From: Sporosarcina sp.
Lineage (GTDB): Bacteria; Bacillota; Bacilli; Bacillales_A; Planococcaceae
Reading direction: 5' to 3'
Length of the DNA: 47,731 nt
Assembly (NCBI GenBank): GCA_029257435.1
Contig: JARIBI010000215.1
Coordinates: 1-47,731 of the forward strand
Shown here: one piece after another, positions 6,922 through 15,279 of the stretch
Position numbering within the stretch: position 1 is the first letter of the stretch
Layout of the letters: every line of letters begins with the position of its first letter
Program-made: the position numbers and the translations under genes
The notes under the pieces: model-generated
What the model was told of the DNA's origin: nothing
The model's input: only the letters and a program-made list of their open reading frames with translations
The model's database searches: none

Positions 6922-7006
6922 TATGTTCCCTCCGCTGGAGTTACCCAGATCAGGTTCAAAGGGTCTGCATGTATCCTGCATCTCAACCGGTGTCCGGTAC
7001 CCCTAC
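6922..7006 (-). promoter_or_regulatory. TPP (THI-box) riboswitch
   Basis: Read on the minus strand, the region opens with GGGGTACC and contains the conserved TGAGAT, then ACCCTTTGAACCTGATCTGG, then TAACTCCAGCGGAGGGAA. These are the helix and ligand-binding segments of the thiamine pyrophosphate aptamer. It senses TPP and controls the thiY operon downstream. Confidence 0.97.
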
Positions 7007-7180
7007 ATATTGTCAGTGATGAAATTGTATTGTATTCATTTATTACTTTGCCATACTTATCTGAAACTAGCAAGTGTCGCATATTCAACGTTTTTTACTT
7101 TCCGCAATGAATTTAGTCATGATATACTAAGAAAAGGATATTAACCTCTGATTCATCCAAACAGAAAGTGAGTGGTCAAA

Positions 7181-7900
7181 ATGGGCCGTAAATGGAACAA
7201 TATTAAAGAAAAGAAAGCGTCAAAAGATGCAAACACGAGCCGGATCTATGCAAAGTTCGGTCGCGAAATATATGTAGCAGCAAAGCAAGGGGAGCCGGAT
7301 CCTGAATCGAACCAAGCTCTTAAAATCGTCTTGGAACGTGCGAAAACGTACAGTGTTCCAAAAACAATCATTGAGCGTGCTATTGAGAAGGCAAAGGGCG
7401 GCGGCGAAGAAAGCTATGACGAGCTTCGTTATGAAGGTTTCGGACCAAACGGATCGATGGTCATCGTCGATGCGTTAACAAATAACGTGAACAGAACCGC
7501 TTCGGAAGTACGCGCAGCATTCGGTAAAAATGGCGGTAACATGGGCGTAAGCGGATCTGTTGCTTACATGTTTGACCATACTGCGGTTTTCGGAATTGAA
7601 GGAAAGTCTGCAGATGAAGTTCTTGAACTGATGATGGAACACGATGTAGATGTCAATGACATTAGTGAAGAGGACGGGCACGTATTAGTATACGCAGACC
7701 CAACTGCATTCCACGAGGTTCAAGAGGCGTTTAAGTCTGAAGGAATCACTGATTTCACAGTCGCTGAACTGACAATGCTTGCACAAAACGATGTCGAGCT
7801 GGACGAGGCATCTGCTGAGCAATTCGAAAAAATGATCGATGCAATCGAAGATTTAGAAGACGTTCAACATGTCTATCACAACGTAGATCTTGGAGAATAA
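7181..7900 (+). CDS. yeeI: YebC/PmpR-family regulator, YeeI type
   Basis: Encodes 239 aa from ATG 7181 ([16 protein letters not shown]). The family has a three-domain fold with many acidic residues. Motifs include [16 protein letters not shown] near residues 20-35, [10 protein letters not shown] near 65-75, [11 protein letters not shown] and FGKNGGNMG. YebC-family proteins were described as DNA-binding regulators and more recently as ribosome-associated factors relieving stalls at proline stretches; which applies to the YeeI branch is not settled. The closeness to B. subtilis YeeI is very high by eye. Monocistronic, followed by a strong terminator. Confidence 0.92.
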   Translation: MGRKWNNIKEKKASKDANTSRIYAKFGREIYVAAKQGEPDPESNQALKIVLERAKTYSVPKTIIERAIEKAKGGGEESYDELRYEGFGPNGSMVIVDALTNNVNRTASEVRAAFGKNGGNMGVSGSVAYMFDHTAVFGIEGKSADEVLELMMEHDVDVNDISEEDGHVLVYADPTAFHEVQEAFKSEGITDFTVAELTMLAQNDVELDEASAEQFEKMIDAIEDLEDVQHVYHNVDLGE

Positions 7901-7908
7901 AACACACG

Positions 7909-7950
7909 AAAAAGCGACAAAAACAGGTACCTGTTTTTGTCGCTTTTTTT
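7909..7950. terminator. bidirectional terminator between yeeI and the ATP-grasp gene
   Basis: AAAAAGCGACAAAAACAGG and its exact complement form a near-perfect palindrome of about 40 bases, with an A-run on one side and a T-run on the other. It serves both convergent genes. Confidence 0.9.
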
Positions 7951-7955
7951 TGCTG

Positions 7956-9176
7956 TCACCAATTATTATTTCGATACTTCTTATAATAATTTACCTGTCT
8001 CAAGAACAAATAAAGCTTCCTCTTCAAGTGCTTGTCCCCTCTGTAGAACAATGGGTTTACAAACTTTCTCTGCTTCAGCAAACGTTTAATATCCCGTTTA
8101 ACCGCCTTGTTCGTTACGAATTTCTTAAGAACAATTTTAGGAACCACCGTGAACAGGAAAGGCTCATTCAGTAACACAAGCGGCTTTTGTTTGTGGTAAA
8201 TCAGATCATCTACAAAATAGCTCGCCATATTATGTCCTAGCGCCGTCGTATAATAACTGGAACGGCCTTGTCGGATATTCACTTCAAATACTTTGAATTT
8301 TTTATCACGCGGGTCATACTTCAAGTCAAAGTTTGCGAAGCCCTGATACCCGACGGCTTCTAAGAAGTTTTTCAACTTGTACATCATTTCTTCGTTATAT
8401 CTTGTAATTACAGCGGTGTAGTTTCCAATTGCCGTCACTGTATGTTCCTGTAAAACAACTTGTGCAAACGTAACGAGCTGGGTTTTTCCAGCAGAATCTG
8501 CATAGATCACAGAATCCCACATATATGTATCATCGCCGGGGATGAAATCCTGAATGATAAGTTCTTCGTTATAGCCGCTGTTTTTCACTTTTTCAATAAC
8601 CTGATTCAATTCCGCAAGAGAATTCACTTTATACACTTTTTGCTGTCCAGCAAACTTATTTTGGTTGTAGACAACAGTATCACTTGGCTTCACAATCACA
8701 GGATAATTCATATGCTCGTTGAAAGGGCCATCAGTTGCGCAATCGTAAAAGAACGTGAGGGGAGTATCGATTCCGTGTTCTTTACACAGCTTATAAAAGT
8801 GAGATTTAATCTGTAAATTATCCATAAGTTCACGATTGATATAGTTAAATGTGAAATGTTCTCTTAAACGTTCCGCATGTTCAATGATGAGTCGCACATA
8901 CAAATCATTCGTACCGACAAGCAATAACTCGCGGCCATCTTCTTTGTATTTTTTACTGATTTCAATAAGAATATCTGCAAATTTGTTTTCATCAGACAGC
9001 TCGTTATTCAATTCGATTTTGTGAGGAATTGTACTGAGTTGTGTGAATGATAAAGGCTCTTTTCCGATTAATACTGGATGGATATGGTAGGCTTCGTGAA
9101 AAGAAATTGCCATATTGTATGCGTTCATGTCCGTACCGATAATGATTGGCAAGAACGGAAGTTTTTTTGCGTTCAT
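7956..9176 (-). CDS. ATP-grasp carboxylate-amine ligase, possible peptidoglycan cross-bridge (D-Asp/D-Glu) ligase
   Basis: Encodes 406 aa, with AGGAGG 5 bases before ATG. N-terminal domain: PIIIGTDMNAYNMAISFHEAY, as in COG3919-type ATP-grasp enzymes. ATP-grasp domain: YPVIVKPSD near residue 165, LIIQDFIPGDDTYMWDSV near 215-235, GNYTAVITRYNEE, and the Mg/ATP motif FKVFEVNIRQGRSSYY. The C-terminus is strongly basic (KRDIKRLLKQRK, KKYRNNNW), suggesting contact with the membrane or lipid-linked substrate. The nearest functional family I know is the enterococcal/lactococcal D-aspartate ligase that adds D-Asp to Lys of peptidoglycan precursors. Planococcaceae often have Lys-D-Glu or Lys-Gly-D-Glu bridges, so such a role is plausible. 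Family assignment is firm; substrate is inference. Confidence 0.75.
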   Translation of the reverse strand: MNAKKLPFLPIIIGTDMNAYNMAISFHEAYHIHPVLIGKEPLSFTQLSTIPHKIELNNELSDENKFADILIEISKKYKEDGRELLLVGTNDLYVRLIIEHAERLREHFTFNYINRELMDNLQIKSHFYKLCKEHGIDTPLTFFYDCATDGPFNEHMNYPVIVKPSDTVVYNQNKFAGQQKVYKVNSLAELNQVIEKVKNSGYNEELIIQDFIPGDDTYMWDSVIYADSAGKTQLVTFAQVVLQEHTVTAIGNYTAVITRYNEEMMYKLKNFLEAVGYQGFANFDLKYDPRDKKFKVFEVNIRQGRSSYYTTALGHNMASYFVDDLIYHKQKPLVLLNEPFLFTVVPKIVLKKFVTNKAVKRDIKRLLKQRKFVNPLFYRGDKHLKRKLYLFLRQVNYYKKYRNNNW

Positions 9177-9354
9177 AGTATCCTCCTAAAATGCGATGGA
9201 ATTGTCGTTCATAAATGTTCTATCTTCTATATTACATGGAAAACACATTGGGATACAACAGTTAGCCTAGGAGAGAGTGCGCCTCAACAGGTTTATAAAT
9301 GAAGCCTAAAAGGAATACTGAAATATAGATCCGGTTCAAGGAGGAACAAGCACC

Positions 9355-9504
9355 ATGTTGAAAATTGAAGAAACCAAAATGGATATGAAGCGTGAGGATG
9401 TCATCCAGCGACTGGTGGGGCGGGGGATTTTCAAGATTGATGGAAAACAGCTCTATGAACTGCCATTACTTCTATTAATGAAAGAATACTATAAGTATAT
9501 ATGA
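9355..9504 (+). CDS. FbpA-like (Fur-regulated basic protein A family) mini-protein
   Basis: Encodes 49 aa from ATG 9355 (AAGGAGG 9 bases upstream). The central block MKREDVIQRLVGRGIFKIDGK followed by QLYELPL matches the FbpA family pattern (K-E-L-I-x-L-x-x-x-G-I-F-K-x-x-x-x-x-L-Y-E-L). In B. subtilis, FbpA/B/C assist the small RNA FsrA in the iron-sparing response. I see no convincing Fur box in the 170 bases upstream, so iron control is not shown here. Stand-alone gene with its own terminator. Confidence 0.75.
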   Translation: MLKIEETKMDMKREDVIQRLVGRGIFKIDGKQLYELPLLLLMKEYYKYI

Positions 9505-9513
9505 TTATGAGTA

Positions 9514-9549
9514 CCGGTTGAGGAGACAATCCCTTAGCCGGTTTTGTTT
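9514..9549 (+). terminator. terminator of the FbpA-like gene
   Basis: CCGGTTGAGG pairs with CCTTAGCCGG (two G-U pairs) around an 8-base loop, followed by TTTTGTTTAT. Confidence 0.75.
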
Positions 9550-9579
9550 ATACGAATATGAGTGAAGAGAGGAATGGAC

Positions 9580-11049
9580 ATGGAAGTTAGTCTATCAATT
9601 CGTACTAGATTCAAATGGGTGATCGAGGCCACTATACCTGCCATTCAACATGCTATGGAGAATGGGGCAATTACCTCAGAAGAATTAGTATTGTTTTACA
9701 TGGATCGTATCTCCATTGAAGGACAACTAACCAATGCGATTTTGGAAGTAAATCCACATGCATTGCAAATCGCTCAAGCACTTGATTTTGAACGGAAAAA
9801 ATCAGGGAAACGTTCTTTGATGCATGGGATCCCGATTTTACTGAAAGATAATGTCGATACAGGCGACGCTATGCATACAAGCGCTGGCAGTTTAGCGCTG
9901 GAAAACCACTATGCGTCCGATGATGCTTTTTTAGTAAAACAACTCAGGAAGGCAGGAGCGGTTATCCTTGGGAAAACTAATATGACCGAGTGGGCGAACT
10001 TCATGTCAGATGAGATGCCAAATGGGTGGAGTTCTAGAGGGGGCCAAGTGCTAAATCCTTTCGGGAAATTCGAAGTGGGCGGATCCAGTTCCGGATCGGC
10101 TGCTGCTGTCAGTACTAATTTAGCGGCTGCTTCAATCGGCACTGAAACAACCGGCTCCATCATTCATCCGTCTGCGCAAAATGGAATTGTCGGACTGAAG
10201 CCGACGGTTGGTGCGATTAGCCGAAGCGGAATCATCCCGTTATCCGTTACACAAGATACAGCAGGTCCGATGACACGCACAGTAACCGATGCCGCACTCA
10301 TCTTTCAAGCGTTACTTGGACATGATCCAGACGATCCAATAACGATTACTTCGCAAAACTACAAATCCACAGAATGGCTTAGCTGCTTAAAAAAAGACGC
10401 GCTAACAGGGGTTCGAATTGGAATCGCAAGTTCTATATTTAGAAATGAAGTACCTGAAGAACAGATGCGGCTTTTTAAAAATTCACTCCACGTTTTAGAA
10501 GACTTAGGCGCAAAAATCATCTCGGATATTGATCTTGGTACAACAGAAGATGATCTCGGCTACAATGTTCTCTTACATGAGTGTAAAGCGGCACTTAATC
10601 ATTATTTAGGCAAAACAGCAGAAGTCAATTCTATTCGATCGATAGACGATATTATAAGGTTTAACAACAATCACTCCGAAGAGACATTGCGATATGGACA
10701 AAACTTACTTGAAAAAATAAATCATCGAAGTGGAACTTTATCAGAACATCCCTACATTGAAGCCTTATTGCGTAATCAGCATTTGGCAAAAAAAGTAGCG
10801 CTGGGAAAAGCTCTAAAGCAAAACGGAGTGGATATATTAGCGTTTCCTCAAGATTATGGCTGCAGTTTTGAAGCAGCTGCCGGTTTTCCTTCGATTACAG
10901 TGCCAGCAGGTATGACAGACGATGGAGAACCATTTGGCTTAACCTTTGCAGGACCTGCTTATTCGGAACCTTCGTTACTGGGCTTCGCATATGCTTTTGA
11001 ACAACAGACGCAGGCACGGAGCGAGTTGAAAGCGTCGCAGAAGAAATAA
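9580..11049 (+). CDS. amidase signature family hydrolase
   Basis: Encodes 489 aa from ATG 9580 (AGAGGA upstream); an earlier GTG at 9562 lacks a binding site. It hydrolyses carboxamides by a Ser-cisSer-Lys triad, all visible: Lys89 in LLKDNVDT, cis-Ser169 in VGGSSSGSA, and nucleophile Ser193 in TETTGSI. The spacing of 24 between the two serines is that of the family. The nucleophile loop reads TETTGS rather than the common TDTGGS. This resembles the generic cytoplasmic amidases of Bacillus rather than GatA, since there is no gatC/gatB nearby. Substrate unknown. Ends 58 bases before the helicase gene. Confidence 0.85.
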   Translation: MEVSLSIRTRFKWVIEATIPAIQHAMENGAITSEELVLFYMDRISIEGQLTNAILEVNPHALQIAQALDFERKKSGKRSLMHGIPILLKDNVDTGDAMHTSAGSLALENHYASDDAFLVKQLRKAGAVILGKTNMTEWANFMSDEMPNGWSSRGGQVLNPFGKFEVGGSSSGSAAAVSTNLAAASIGTETTGSIIHPSAQNGIVGLKPTVGAISRSGIIPLSVTQDTAGPMTRTVTDAALIFQALLGHDPDDPITITSQNYKSTEWLSCLKKDALTGVRIGIASSIFRNEVPEEQMRLFKNSLHVLEDLGAKIISDIDLGTTEDDLGYNVLLHECKAALNHYLGKTAEVNSIRSIDDIIRFNNNHSEETLRYGQNLLEKINHRSGTLSEHPYIEALLRNQHLAKKVALGKALKQNGVDILAFPQDYGCSFEAAAGFPSITVPAGMTDDGEPFGLTFAGPAYSEPSLLGFAYAFEQQTQARSELKASQKK

Positions 11050-11107
11050 GCAAGCTGATAACAAACTGTGGTAAACTGATAGGAAGAGAGCGAAAGTGGG
11101 GATGGAA

Positions 11108-12271
11108 ATGTCCTTTTTAGAAGGAATGAATCAAGACATTAAAGAAAAATGGAAATTTGAAAATGCGATGCCGATACAAGAACAAATGATACCCGAAATG
11201 CTAGCAGGGCATGATGTGGTTGCTGAATCTCCAACAGGATCAGGAAAAACACTTGCTTATGTGTTGCCATTGCTGGAACTGGCGGATGGTACGAAACAGC
11301 AAACGCAAGTGCTCATCATGACACCATCTCAAGAATTATCCATGCAGATTGTAAATGTAATTCGTGAATGGACTGCTGGAACTCAAATTACGGTTACTCA
11401 GCTCATTGGTGGCGCCAATATGCAGCGCCAGATTGAAAAGTTGAAAAAGAAACCAACGATTGTTGTCGGAACACCCGGACGACTCTCTGAGTTGATCAAG
11501 AACAAGAAACTGAAAATGGGAGAGATCCGTCATATTGTTCTTGATGAAGGTGATCAGCTGCTGTCACGCGAAAATCGTGTAGCTGTGAAGAACATGATTG
11601 ACTCAGCTCATTCTTCACGCCAAGTAGCAGTTGTTTCTGCAACGATTACGGAAGACATTGAAGACGTTGCAGTTCGATTTATGAAGGAACCTGTGCGTTT
11701 AAAAGTAACTGTAGACGAAATGCCTGCATCTGGAAAAGTCGTTCATTCTTTTGTCAAAACGGAAGCACGCGATAAGACAGATGTATTACGAGGGCTATCA
11801 CATATTCAGGGACTCCGGGCATTAGCATTCATTAACAATGTAGATCAGCTGCGCATGAAAGAGATGAAGCTTCAGTATGAAGGGGCTCCTGTTGCAGTGC
11901 TCTATTCAGATATGAACAAATTTGAGCGTCAAGATACATTGGACAAATTCCGAAAAGGGGAAATCCGGATTCTAATTGCGACGGATTTAGCAGCCCGAGG
12001 ATTAGATATCGAAGGATTGACTCATGTTATTCACGTAAACGTTCCGCACACTGTCGAGCAATATGTGCACCGGTCTGGCAGAACAGGACGCGCAGGTTCT
12101 GATGGGGAAGTGCTGACATTATTGTCTTATCCAGAAGAGCGGGATTACCGCAAACTTGCTAAAGGATATAAGCCTGTTCAAAAAGTTTGGCATAGCGGTA
12201 AGCTGATCGAAGGAAATTCAAAAACCGTAAGCGGCCCAAAACCTGAATCACCTAAAAAGAAGAAAAAGTAA
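11108..12271 (+). CDS. yfmL: DEAD-box RNA helicase, YfmL type
   Basis: Encodes 387 aa from ATG 11108; ATG 11102 and GTG 11096 are alternatives because the binding site is unclear. Two RecA-like domains: motif I SPTGSGKT 41-48, Ia TPSQEL 72-77, Ib GTPGR 121-125, motif II DEGD 146-149 in place of DEAD, motif III SAT 177-179, then ATDLAARGLDI and HRSGRTGRAG. In B. subtilis YfmL takes part in 50S ribosome assembly and cold tolerance. The C-terminus is a short lysine-rich tail (PKKKKK) that may bind RNA. The order matches the family; the role is inferred. Confidence 0.88.
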   Translation: MSFLEGMNQDIKEKWKFENAMPIQEQMIPEMLAGHDVVAESPTGSGKTLAYVLPLLELADGTKQQTQVLIMTPSQELSMQIVNVIREWTAGTQITVTQLIGGANMQRQIEKLKKKPTIVVGTPGRLSELIKNKKLKMGEIRHIVLDEGDQLLSRENRVAVKNMIDSAHSSRQVAVVSATITEDIEDVAVRFMKEPVRLKVTVDEMPASGKVVHSFVKTEARDKTDVLRGLSHIQGLRALAFINNVDQLRMKEMKLQYEGAPVAVLYSDMNKFERQDTLDKFRKGEIRILIATDLAARGLDIEGLTHVIHVNVPHTVEQYVHRSGRTGRAGSDGEVLTLLSYPEERDYRKLAKGYKPVQKVWHSGKLIEGNSKTVSGPKPESPKKKKK

Positions 12272-12312
12272 AAAAAGGTACGCCATGAGAGCTTCTCATG
12301 GCGTACCTTTTT
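12272..12312. terminator. bidirectional terminator between yfmL and map
   Basis: AAAAAGGTACGCCATGAGA pairs exactly with TCTCATGGCGTACCTTTTT, a 19-bp stem serving both convergent genes. Confidence 0.92.
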
Positions 12313-12314
12313 GC

Positions 12315-13061
12315 TTAAAGTTCTGTCAAAATAATCGGTTTGTCTTTTGTAACGATAATCGTATGTTCGATTTGAGCAACAAGGGACTTATCCGGAGTGA
12401 TAAATGTCCAGCCATCGCCTTCTTCAATAATGTGCTCAGCCTTTTCAGAGATGAATGGCTCAACAGCAATAACCATTCCTTCTTTCATGATTGTAGGTTC
12501 CCATGCGTCATAATAATTAAGTACATGCTGGGGCTCTTCATGAAGTGTCGTTCCGATTCCGTGACCTGTAAGGTTCTTAATTACTGTTAATCCATTATCT
12601 TTCGCTTCGCGTTCTACGGCTTTCCCGATTTGGTTAAGTCGTGAACCCGCTTTCACTTTTGTCATCGCCCGGTCAAACGCACTCTTTGCAGTATCACATA
12701 GCTTTTGTTTCGATTCATTAGTTGTTCCAAGAACAAAAGAAATGCCTGTATCTGCAAAGTATCCTCCACAAGACCCCGAGACATCGATATTAATAAGATC
12801 CCCGTCTTTTAGAACACGTTTACCTGGGATTCCGTGAGCAACTTCATGATTGACACTGATGCACGTATAGCCTGGGAAATCATACTGATCGATTGGTGCA
12901 GAAACGGCACCTTTTTCAGCGAAAAGTCTTCCGCCGAGTTCATCCAGCTCTTTCGTCGTCATACCTGGGGCAGCTGCTGCTTTCATCTCTTCACGAATTT
13001 CCGCTACAATTCTTCCGATTTTGCGCAAGGCAGCAATTTCTTCTTCTGTGTTTGCAATCAT
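12315..13061 (-). CDS. mapB: type I methionine aminopeptidase (MapB/YflG type)
   Basis: Encodes 248 aa from ATG 13061 (AGAAGGAT upstream). Removes N-terminal Met from nascent proteins in the cytosol. The full di-metal site is present: Asp93 (INIDVSG), Asp104 (FADTGISF), His167 (TGHGIG), Glu201 (VEPF) and Glu232 (QIEHT), plus substrate-site His76 (NHEVAHGIP). The length fits the family. The essential map usually lies in the ribosomal-protein operon after adk, so this stand-alone gene is probably the second enzyme, as with mapB (yflG) in B. subtilis. Confidence 0.9.
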   Translation of the reverse strand: MIANTEEEIAALRKIGRIVAEIREEMKAAAAPGMTTKELDELGGRLFAEKGAVSAPIDQYDFPGYTCISVNHEVAHGIPGKRVLKDGDLINIDVSGSCGGYFADTGISFVLGTTNESKQKLCDTAKSAFDRAMTKVKAGSRLNQIGKAVEREAKDNGLTVIKNLTGHGIGTTLHEEPQHVLNYYDAWEPTIMKEGMVIAVEPFISEKAEHIIEEGDGWTFITPDKSLVAQIEHTIIVTKDKPIILTEL

Positions 13062-13138
13062 GTGAAATCCTTCTTTCTGTACTTTCTTTGTCACTTTTAA
13101 CTATAACACATTTGAAAGGAACTACCCGAGAAGACGGT

Positions 13139-13594
13139 TTACTGAGTTTTAAACACTTTCACACCCTGTACGACATTCCAAATGAGGACAATCACAAACA
13201 AAAAACTGTACATCATCATAAAAAGAATGGGAGCTGCTCCCCAAAAACCAATGGAATGAGGTGCAGAAATCATATTTTCGGAGTTCAAAAAGTCAGCCGA
13301 AGTCTGCCGGAATGAAAAAAATTGAAAAAATGAAATGATGCTGGCCGCAACCAGTAAAACCGTGGGAATGAGGTGAGAGATAAGAGCACGTTTAGAGTGA
13401 TGTTTGACATCCTTATTATCAGCAACTATCCAAACGATAAAGGGCAGCAGTAAAGGTGCGAAAAACACACTGAAATAACTGAGTGAGGATAGTAATTTCG
13501 AGTTGTCCAAAATAAATTCTCTCCCTTCTGTAAAAGCCATTAAGAGCAGTATTGCCAAAAACGCATCTAAAAGCACAAAATGTTTACGTTTCAA
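13139..13594 (-). CDS. Tic20/DUF4870-like membrane protein
   Basis: Up to 151 aa with four hydrophobic segments. The middle (LSYFSVFFAPLLLPFIVWIV, then DVKHHSKRALISHL) matches the DUF4870/Tic20-like pattern of an SYxS-FAPLLxPxIVW helix followed by a conserved HxKxAL amphipathic helix. Function unknown. The start is uncertain: TTG 13594 has no ribosome binding site, and later starts would remove the first helix. It lies downstream of the terminator of the preceding minus-strand gene. Confidence 0.6.
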   Translation of the reverse strand: MKRKHFVLLDAFLAILLLMAFTEGREFILDNSKLLSSLSYFSVFFAPLLLPFIVWIVADNKDVKHHSKRALISHLIPTVLLVAASIISFFQFFSFRQTSADFLNSENMISAPHSIGFWGAAPILFMMMYSFLFVIVLIWNVVQGVKVFKTQ

Positions 13595-13605
13595 TGAAAG
13601 AGTTT

Positions 13606-13653
13606 TTAAAAAAATAACGTCGCTCCAGCAACTATCAGTTGCTAGAACGACGT
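13606..13653 (-). terminator. terminator of the TspO-like gene
   Basis: On the minus strand, ACGTCGTTCTAGCAACT pairs with AGTTGCTGGAGCGACGT (one mismatch and G-U pairs), then TATTTTTTT. Confidence 0.85.
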
Positions 13654-14376
13654 CTCTTCGGTTTTGTCATAAGGTGTTGACGGAGCGAAAATGTACAATC
13701 CTATGATCATAATCACGATTAGAAAAAGAGTGGATAAGGTGACGAAAAGTTCTTCAAAACGAATATTCACAAGGATTCCTAAAAATACCCAAGTGAAGAC
13801 TGTAGTGAAAATTCGATCCCGATGATGGTAACTAAAGTGCAGTGCAATGGCTGATAGGAATGTTAAGTTAATGATCGTCCATAAAACAGAACTAATGCCT
13901 AAACGGTTCCATTCTTCCAAAACAAGCAAATAGTTCACATTTATCACAAAATCAATTAGGGTCCACGAAAATAGCAGTGAAATTGGAATTCGCTGCCCCC
14001 ACTCATTTTGCTTACTGGGATAAGTTCTGTATAGCACGTATAAGGAGAGCAGACCAATAGCGCTAAACAGGAACGCCCAGCCAAAATAGCCATAATTCCA
14101 TAATGGAAACCACACAGCATTCGCGAGACATGCGGTAATAAAGAGCAAAATCCGTTTTGTTGAAACCGAATCGCTGGAACGGAATTGAATAATCCAGTAT
14201 GCAAGAAATAGAATGATAAGCGGCCTGATTAGAAAAGTGAAATCTGCAGGCATAAGAAGAATAGGAAGTTTATGGGCTATCTCGATTGTAGTCATCCCGT
14301 TAAGAAAAGTTGAATTTGAAATCGTTAGTGCAGTTGCTAAAACAAGAAAAACAATTGCTAAAATCAGTTTTTTCAT
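13642..14376 (-). CDS. TspO/MBR-like integral membrane protein
   Basis: Encodes 244 aa from ATG 14376 (GAGGAGGATATTTC directly upstream). There are six to seven hydrophobic segments. The pattern FLNGMTTIEIAHKLPILLMPADFTFLI near the N-terminus and ACLANAVWFPLWNYG further on resemble the tryptophan-rich sensory protein/TspO relatives of Firmicutes (NGxTTGEIS...PxxFTPAGYxFxI). The match is by pattern only. Such proteins may bind porphyrins or other hydrophobic ligands; no function is claimed here. It overlaps its own terminator by 12 bases. Confidence 0.55.
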   Translation of the reverse strand: MKKLILAIVFLVLATALTISNSTFLNGMTTIEIAHKLPILLMPADFTFLIRPLIILFLAYWIIQFRSSDSVSTKRILLFITACLANAVWFPLWNYGYFGWAFLFSAIGLLSLYVLYRTYPSKQNEWGQRIPISLLFSWTLIDFVINVNYLLVLEEWNRLGISSVLWTIINLTFLSAIALHFSYHHRDRIFTTVFTWVFLGILVNIRFEELFVTLSTLFLIVIMIIGLYIFAPSTPYDKTEETSF

Positions 14377-14585
14377 GAAATATCCTCCTCGTACCAGTAT
14401 ACTAGTAAATAGGAAGTTGTGAAAAAGTAAATATGAAGTTTTCGCAACAATTCTCCTGAGGCTGTATGTATAGGACAGTTCTTTCAGGGGAGAACATGGT
14501 ATACTAAGCAAAATGATTACATAAAGATGTATGTGCAAATAAGAAAACGGAATGGCTAACGACCTGTACAAAGGTGGAATTGAGC

Positions 14586-15131
14586 GTGATACTACTCGAA
14601 GGAACAACATGCTATTTACGCATATTAACTGAAGAAGATGCTGTGATTTTTACAGAATTGGTTTCGCGGAACAAAGAATATTGGACAGTTTTCGAACCTC
14701 GCCACGATGCCAGCTATTATACGGTGCCCATGCAACGGGAAAAAATTCGTGAGTCACTGTATCAAATGAGAGATCGCAGAGAGTATAATTTCGGGATTTT
14801 CGACAGCGAAACAAGCAAATTAGTTGGACAAATTTCACTTTACAGCATAAAGCGACTGCCTTTTTCAAGCGGGTTTGTTGGATACTCGATTGACCATGAG
14901 TCTGCTGGTAAAGGAATGGGGACGGAAGCACTTGAAATGGTGACGAAATTCGGATTCGAAACTGCTGGCTTGCATAGAGTGGAAGCATACGTATCTCCGC
15001 GAAATGTTGCATCGATCCGTGTCCTTGAAAAAACGAAATTTGACCGGGAAGGGTTGCACCGCAAACTGCTGTATATTAACGGTGTTTGGGAAGATCATTA
15101 TATGTATGCCCAGCTTGAGGACGATTATTGA
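14586..15131 (+). CDS. GNAT-family N-acetyltransferase, RimJ/RimL type
   Basis: Encodes 181 aa from GTG 14586, with AAGGTGG 8 bases upstream. Starts MILLEGTTCYLRILTEEDA, with a typical YLR-L-EEDA first strand and helix. The acetyl-CoA loop reads ESAGKGMGTEAL near residue 105 (Q/RxxGxG/A type), then HRVEAYVSPRNVASIRVLEK and FDREGLHRK, as in enzymes acetylating ribosomal protein N-termini or small amines. The TATACT at about 14501 may be its -10. Substrate unknown. Confidence 0.8.
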   Translation: MILLEGTTCYLRILTEEDAVIFTELVSRNKEYWTVFEPRHDASYYTVPMQREKIRESLYQMRDRREYNFGIFDSETSKLVGQISLYSIKRLPFSSGFVGYSIDHESAGKGMGTEALEMVTKFGFETAGLHRVEAYVSPRNVASIRVLEKTKFDREGLHRKLLYINGVWEDHYMYAQLEDDY

Positions 15132-15185
15132 AAGGGCAAGACCGCATGGCGATTTTTAAAAAGTCGCTTTCGGATATGGTTCCAA

Positions 15186-15243
15186 TAATAAAAAACACAT
15201 TTCCACACGCTTCTACAAGCGAAATGGAAATGTGTTTTTTATT
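15186..15243. terminator. bidirectional terminator
   Basis: AATAAAAAACACATTTCCA pairs exactly with TGGAAATGTGTTTTTTATT, with an inner GCTT/AAGC hairpin. It lies between the convergent GNAT and carbonic anhydrase genes. Confidence 0.88.
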
Positions 15244-15279
15244 GTCTATTTCCCGGGAAATAAAAAGGAATTAGTCGTT

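Noticed and set aside
7890..8174. Plus-strand ORF overlapping the ATP-grasp gene
   Set aside because: Lies antisense to a well-supported gene and reads through a terminator palindrome; no ribosome binding site.
9177..9354. Fur box upstream of the FbpA-like gene
   Set aside because: No 19-bp GATAATGATAATCATTATC-like palindrome found; only scattered A/T-rich stretches.
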